From the NCBI RefSeq assembly GCF_900156735.1, contig NZ_FTOL01000008.1:124001-188000 (forward strand): DNA of 64,000 nt, in the 5' to 3' direction. Every line of letters starts with the position of its first letter. Position 1 is the stretch's first letter. Shown piece after piece: positions 60,262 through 64,000 of the stretch. Source of the stretch: Chryseobacterium ureilyticum (lineage in GTDB: Bacteria > Bacteroidota > Bacteroidia > Flavobacteriales > Weeksellaceae). The notes below the pieces were generated by a model. It was not told the DNA's origin and made no database searches. It saw nothing but the letters and a program-made list of their open reading frames with translations. The position numbers were made by a program, and so were the translations under genes.

Positions 60262-61561
60262 ATGAAAGTAGTGAAAAATAAAAAAGAATGCTTAACATTC
60301 AGTAATGAGTGTCCCCAATGGCCCATGCGGATAAGAGCAGGGATGCAGTGGACAGTACTGTGCCTCAGTTTCCTCCCTCTGGCACTTCATGCTCAGACTC
60401 CCACAGATTCTACTGGCATTGAAGCCAAACAGGATACCATTAAGCAGAAGGATCTGTTTGATGTCATCGAAAAGATGTTTAATATACATACCTCCGGAAC
60501 CTCGTGACACCACGGATAAGCCATTCAGCTTTTCCGTACTGCCATTGACTACAGATGTTCCCGGAGGTGGCAGGGCTTTGGTCACCACGGTAACAGGAAG
60601 TTTTTATCTCGGAAGCCGAAAAAACACGAATTTATCCGAAGTCTGGTTTGTTCCCTATTTCGATTTTGAGGGCAGGTATGGACTCCCTGTACGTTCCTAC
60701 ATCTGGCTGGATCGTAACAAATGGGCTTTACGAGGCGATATGCGGATTTTGAAATACCCGGAATACACCTACGGATTAGGAAAGCTAAAAACTGATGATG
60801 ACAAGTTATTAGTCGATAGGTCATATCTGCGTGTTTACCAGCAAATATTCAGACAGGTTTCTCCCGGACTGTTGTTAGGGGTTGGATATCATCTTGATGT
60901 CAATTCAAAGATTAAAACAAACTCCCAAGACCCAACACTTACACAATTTTCCGGATACAATTATGGAACCACGAACGGAACAACCAGCACCTCCTCCGGT
61001 ATCAGCTTCGATTTACTATATGATACGAGGGGTAGTTCGATAAATGCATCAAAGGGAAGCTACTTAAATATTACGTACAGGATGAATCCCGAATTTATGG
61101 GTAGTGATCGTTATTGGCATTCTTTGTATGTGGATGCCAAAAAATATTACAGATTGACCAAGTCTCCTGAACGGCAGAACCTGATCGCATTATGGAGCTA
61201 TTACTGGACAACATTTAATTCCAATGCTCCTTATTTTGATCTGCCATCCATTGGATGGGATGATTTCAATACTTCGGGTCGTGGTTTTCAGCAGAGCAGG
61301 TTTCGTGCGAAATCCCTGTTTTATCTGGAAGCGGAATATAGAAAGGACATCACACGTGATGGACTGCTCGGATTTACACTGTTTTCAAACCTCAATAGCA
61401 CAGAGGACTATAAAAATCCGCTGTTCTCTAAATGGAGTTTAGGCGTCGGTGGTGGGCTAAGGATTAAGGTCGATAAATTATCCGGCACAAATATATCGTT
61501 GGATTATGGTTTCAGCCGTGGCTACCACGGCTTTTACATAACATTGGGGGAATATTTTTAA
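60262..61561 (+). pseudogene. Omp85/TamA-like outer-membrane barrel protein, frameshifted
   Basis: The first frame (60262-60507) gives a signal region ending LPLALHAQTPTDS and stops after FNIHTSGTS. From about 60490 the +1 frame continues IPPEPRDTTDKPFSFSVLPLTTDVPGGGRALV and runs without a stop to 61561 as a BamA/TamA-like barrel (VWFVPYFDFEGRYGL, FLLYDTRGSSINASKGSYLNI, final LGEYF). A one-base shift near 60475-60490 joins them. It could be an inactivating mutation, a sequencing error or a slippage site. The start may instead be MRIRAGMQWTV (60325). Confidence 0.75.
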
Positions 61562-61624
61562 TCTTCTGTGGCTACGCCTGTATAGACTTTTCCTTTTAAA
61601 CCAAAAACACTAAAATAAAGCTGA

Positions 61625-62449
61625 ATGAATAAATTTTTGAATGAAAAACTCCATAGTCTGGAAACCACAATTCATGAATGTGAGTTGGAAACCGATTATT
61701 CCATACAACGTATAGAAACCATTATTCACCTCATTGTAAACTGTCTGTCTGAAGTAAAAGAATATGTTCTAAAAAGAGGTTTTAAGAATACAGATGAAGA
61801 AATCCGTTTTTTCAAGTATCAGAAGCCTGCAATTGTGGCAAAGCTCGTTTACTACAATGCCATTTATAAAATTGAAACCAAAAAGCCAAACAATAGTAAG
61901 GCTATAAAAAAATATCTAAATGAAGAATTGAGAAAACTCAAAAAGTATTTTGACAACAATCTCGAATTTTATAAATACTACCGGACTAATAATTCTTTCA
62001 TTGATGACAAGCTCTTTATCAGAGGTAAATATGATATAAAATTGAGTCTGGATACTGTTTATTTTGAAACCGACCACAGATTTTCCACGTCTCATGATTA
62101 CAAAGCGGCGAAGATTATAGCTAATGACCTGATACGGGTTTATCTTGAAGATCAGCTTCATAACACGCATCAAAATAAGACTTCTGAAAAGCCTGTACTG
62201 AACTGGACAGGTAGCAAAACAGCATTAACGGAGTTGATATATGCTCTATATGCACACGGCATATTTGACAATGGAAATGCCGACATCAAGGTTATTGCCA
62301 AAACATTTGAAAGCACATTTAATATTGACTTAGGAGATTTTTATCATACATTTTTGGAACTGAAAGCCCGAAAAATAAACCGAACGAAATTCCTTGACAA
62401 CTTACGTGATGCACTGATTAGAAAAATGGATGAGTACGATGATAAGTAG
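61625..62449 (+). CDS. rteC: RteC-family protein
   Basis: A 274-residue helical protein matching RteC: MNKFLNEKLHSLETTIHECE, EIRFFKYQKPAIVAKLVYYNAIYKIETKKP, KYLNEELRKLKKYFDNNLEFYKYYRTN and the C-terminal WTGSKTALTELIYALYAHGIFDNGNADI. In CTnDOT RteC activates the excision genes in response to tetracycline through RteA/RteB. No rteA or rteB or tetQ gene is in the window, so the inducing input here must differ or lie outside it. Confidence 0.92.
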   Translation: MNKFLNEKLHSLETTIHECELETDYSIQRIETIIHLIVNCLSEVKEYVLKRGFKNTDEEIRFFKYQKPAIVAKLVYYNAIYKIETKKPNNSKAIKKYLNEELRKLKKYFDNNLEFYKYYRTNNSFIDDKLFIRGKYDIKLSLDTVYFETDHRFSTSHDYKAAKIIANDLIRVYLEDQLHNTHQNKTSEKPVLNWTGSKTALTELIYALYAHGIFDNGNADIKVIAKTFESTFNIDLGDFYHTFLELKARKINRTKFLDNLRDALIRKMDEYDDK

Positions 62450-62516
62450 TTTTGTTTGATAATACCCGCAATGTAGTTTATCCATAAGATATAAACATTT
62501 GCTTATTTGAATTTGA

Positions 62517-62524
62517 TAACTTTG
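62517..62524 (+). promoter_or_regulatory. Possible promoter of the AraC-type gene
   Basis: TAACTTTG (62517-62524) is a full -7 match. The nearest TTG (62499-62501) is only 15 bases upstream, so the -33 part is uncertain. The gene starts at 62608. Confidence 0.4.
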
Positions 62525-62607
62525 CAGGATGAAACGGAAAGGAAACCATCTAAGATAATGAGTAAATAACCAGGACAATATCTAAGTCTGTAAGACAATA
62601 AAAAATC

Positions 62608-63336
62608 GTGAAAAAACACATAAAAATAGGGTTTTCGGACATTGGCGGGATTTATATCGGTAAAGACATCCAGACCAGCGAACATCTGCATCACGCTATT
62701 ACCGTTGCTGTATCGTTTTCAGATGAAATTGATTATTGGTGTGAGCGGCAAAAGGTTTCCTGCAAGGGAGTAATTATGCAGGCTAACACTATCCGAAAAC
62801 TTGTCAATCCTGATAACAGCTACATTGCTTTTATCCATATCGAGCCTTTCTCTGAACAAGGCTTAAAACTAACCGACAGAAAAGAGCCCTTCAAACAATT
62901 ATCGCTTATTCAGGTAAAAAATATAACCAAACGTTTAGAAAAATGGCTTTCAGATGAGCAGAATGACGAGAGCTTGACCAAAAAAATAATTGACAAAATT
63001 ATTTCCGAAATTGGCTATACTTCTGGTATTGCGATAGACAAAAGAATTAGAAAAGCAATAGATAAAATCCGAAAAACAGAAGACATAACGCTCAAACAGA
63101 TTTCTGAACACAGCCATTTATCAATGTATCGGTTTTCTCATCTTTTCAAACAGCAAACAGGAATATCTTTTAGAGAGTTTGTTTTATATACGAAATTAGT
63201 CAAATCCCTAAAAGCAGTTTATCAAAAACAGAGCCTTACACACTCTTCTTATTTAGGTGGTTTTTCAGACCAAGCACATTTTACACGAACATATTATAAG
63301 GCATTCGGCATATTGCCCTCTCAAAGCGTAAAATAG
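62608..63336 (+). CDS. AraC-family transcriptional regulator
   Basis: A 242-residue regulator with an N-terminal cupin-like ligand domain (KIGFSDIGGIYIGKDIQTSEHLHHAITVAVSF). The C-terminal double HTH is ITLKQISEHSHLSMYRFSHLFKQQTGISFREFVLY and YLGGFSDQAHFTRTYYKAFGILPSQ. It lies upstream of and on the same strand as a VOC protein gene, its probable target. Confidence 0.92.
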   Translation: MKKHIKIGFSDIGGIYIGKDIQTSEHLHHAITVAVSFSDEIDYWCERQKVSCKGVIMQANTIRKLVNPDNSYIAFIHIEPFSEQGLKLTDRKEPFKQLSLIQVKNITKRLEKWLSDEQNDESLTKKIIDKIISEIGYTSGIAIDKRIRKAIDKIRKTEDITLKQISEHSHLSMYRFSHLFKQQTGISFREFVLYTKLVKSLKAVYQKQSLTHSSYLGGFSDQAHFTRTYYKAFGILPSQSVK

Positions 63337-63395
63337 CAACTCCGTTCAATTTTATGGCAGGGTTAATAACAATCTTTGCCTAAAAATAATTGAAT

Positions 63396-63800
63396 ATGAA
63401 AACATTAGTTGCTTATTTTACGATTAAAGGCAGAACAGAAGAAGCCTTGAAATTCTATGAAGATTGTTTTGGAGGACAGACAATTTTTGTACAACGGTAT
63501 TCAGAAACACCTTATCAGGTATCGGAAGCCTATAAGAACAAAATTGCCCACGCTGAATTTAAAGCGGAAAACGTTCATTTCTATATTTCTGACGGTTTTG
63601 AAAAGGAAGAAATCAGTTTTGGAAACGGTATTGGAATGACAGTAAATTTTGATAATCCTGATGAACAAAAATCAGTTTTTGAGAAATTGAAAATTGACGG
63701 AAATGTAACATTTGATTTTTTCCAAACAACGATTGACACCAACCTGGTGTGTGTCATAGATAAGTTTGGGGTACATTGGTATCTGAACTATGTAAAATAA
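63396..63800 (+). CDS. VOC-family protein (PhnB/glyoxalase-like)
   Basis: A 134-residue vicinal-oxygen-chelate protein: MKTLVAYFTIKGRTEEALKFYEDCFGGQTIFVQRYS, IAHAEFKAENVHFYISDGF, and the end DKFGVHWYLNYVK. This PhnB/UbiG-like (DUF3024-free) form occurs widely; no substrate can be named. ATG at 63396 is used; an in-frame TTG two codons earlier is less likely. Confidence 0.85.
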   Translation: MKTLVAYFTIKGRTEEALKFYEDCFGGQTIFVQRYSETPYQVSEAYKNKIAHAEFKAENVHFYISDGFEKEEISFGNGIGMTVNFDNPDEQKSVFEKLKIDGNVTFDFFQTTIDTNLVCVIDKFGVHWYLNYVK

Positions 63801-63812
63801 CGTCTGCCAAGA

Positions 63813-63840
63813 AAAAGGGAGCTTATAAAAAGCCCCTTTT
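63813..63840. terminator. Bidirectional terminator between VOC gene and next minus-strand gene
   Basis: AAAAGGG (63813-63819) with CCCTTTT (63834-63840), continued by GCTT (63821-63824) with AAGC (63830-63833) after a one-base bulge, loop ATAAA. It serves both convergent genes. Confidence 0.85.
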
Positions 63841-64000
63841 ATAATACCCCTCTTGGTAAATGAATGCCTTTTGTTCGCACAATACTTTCCGAAACCTTTG
63901 GTGTTTCTTGCTGTTTTTCAGTTTGTTCTTCGGGTTCGTCGTGTGTTTTGGGCTTGATAGATAACTGTATTTTCCGCTCAACAGAAGCCAGCTCGGTTTT
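63839..64000 (-). CDS. C-terminus of a further ICE gene, start outside window
   Basis: On the minus strand an open frame runs in from the right edge and stops at 63839-63841 (TAA). It encodes KTELASVERKIQLSIKP, a hydrophilic E/Q-rich linker, and ends SIVRTKGIHLPRGVL. The short conserved-looking end reminds me of large Bacteroidota ICE proteins (methylase/helicase or DUF-type DNA-processing proteins), but 53 residues are too few to decide. Confidence 0.6.
   Translation of the reverse strand, partial: KTELASVERKIQLSIKPKTHDEPEEQTEKQQETPKVSESIVRTKGIHLPRGVL

Larger units (their letters stand above)
1245..64000. mobile_element. Integrative and conjugative element of the Bacteroidota CTnDOT-like superfamily (left end to beyond window)
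   Basis: The element runs from the broken S41 gene (about 1240-1260) past the right edge. It carries an IntDOT-type tyrosine recombinase, excisionase-like HTH genes (19255-19852), a complete-looking traE-traQ operon, traA-D, mobA-C, rteC, ssb and a PRTRC cluster. Cargo is arsenic/chromate resistance, a defence island and an envelope/efflux module. The exact left attachment base cannot be fixed from one junction. The T-rich stretch at about 1232-1250 is the likely core because the host reading frame is still recognisable up to there. Confidence 0.85.

Noticed and set aside
1..64000. tRNA or rRNA genes
   Set aside because: No cloverleaf-like segment or rRNA-like stretch was recognised by eye, including at the left ICE junction; a dedicated search was not possible.

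Overview
The window is a low-GC Bacteroidota sequence, most likely from the flavobacterial/Weeksellaceae side (Elizabethkingia- or Chryseobacterium-like). The evidence is the Bacteroides-type conjugation genes (traA-D, traE-Q, mobA-C, rteC), an IntDOT-type integrase, and promoters of the Bacteroidota form TTG-N17-23-TAnnTTTG. Nearly all of it is one integrative and conjugative element (ICE). Its left end lies near position 1250, inside an S41 peptidase gene. Its right end is beyond position 64000.

Layout: 1-1249 is host chromosome, with the 3' part of a serine hydrolase gene and a broken S41 peptidase gene. 1250-3230 is the ICE left end with the tyrosine recombinase. 3840-9615 is a single-strand-binding protein, a DUF932 protein and a PRTRC cluster (E, C, unknown, B, ThiF). 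10086-17606 is an anion/metalloid resistance cargo: SulP, ArsR, DUF6428, DoxX, ChrA, a metallophosphoesterase, GcvH, ACR3 and NhaA. A shared ArsR-type operator occurs in front of three of its transcription units. 17765-22202 holds small regulators and accessory genes, including two overlapping excisionase-like HTH genes. 22308-31795 is the tra operon (traE to traQ) on the minus strand.

31978-39718 is a probable defence island between tra and mob. It holds a DUF3800 protein, a three-gene multi-ubiquitin / E1-like / DUF6527 operon, an apparent ~80-nt small RNA gene with its own promoter and terminator, and a AAA ATPase / subtilase / DUF2188 operon of the IetAS kind. 40044-43565 is traA-D plus a large internally repetitive protein. 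43566-44264 is the probable transfer-origin region. 44265-49473 is mobA, mobB and mobC with a ketoacyl-ACP synthase III gene inserted. 49701-61561 is an envelope cargo: acetyltransferase, RND efflux with a fused TolC, lipoprotein, DUF2147, LytS/LytTR two-component system, PagL-like deacylase and a frameshifted Omp85-like barrel. rteC, an AraC regulator, a VOC protein and the tail of a further gene close the window.

The most interesting points are two separate ubiquitin-like systems on one element (PRTRC, and the multi-ubiquitin operon whose E1 lacks a visible catalytic cysteine), the orphan small RNA facing the protease operon, a pair of homologous promoter-leader elements with identical internal spacing before two cargo units, and a G/C-rich motif shared by the transfer units. 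All functional statements are from reading the sequence and family knowledge; no searches were run.
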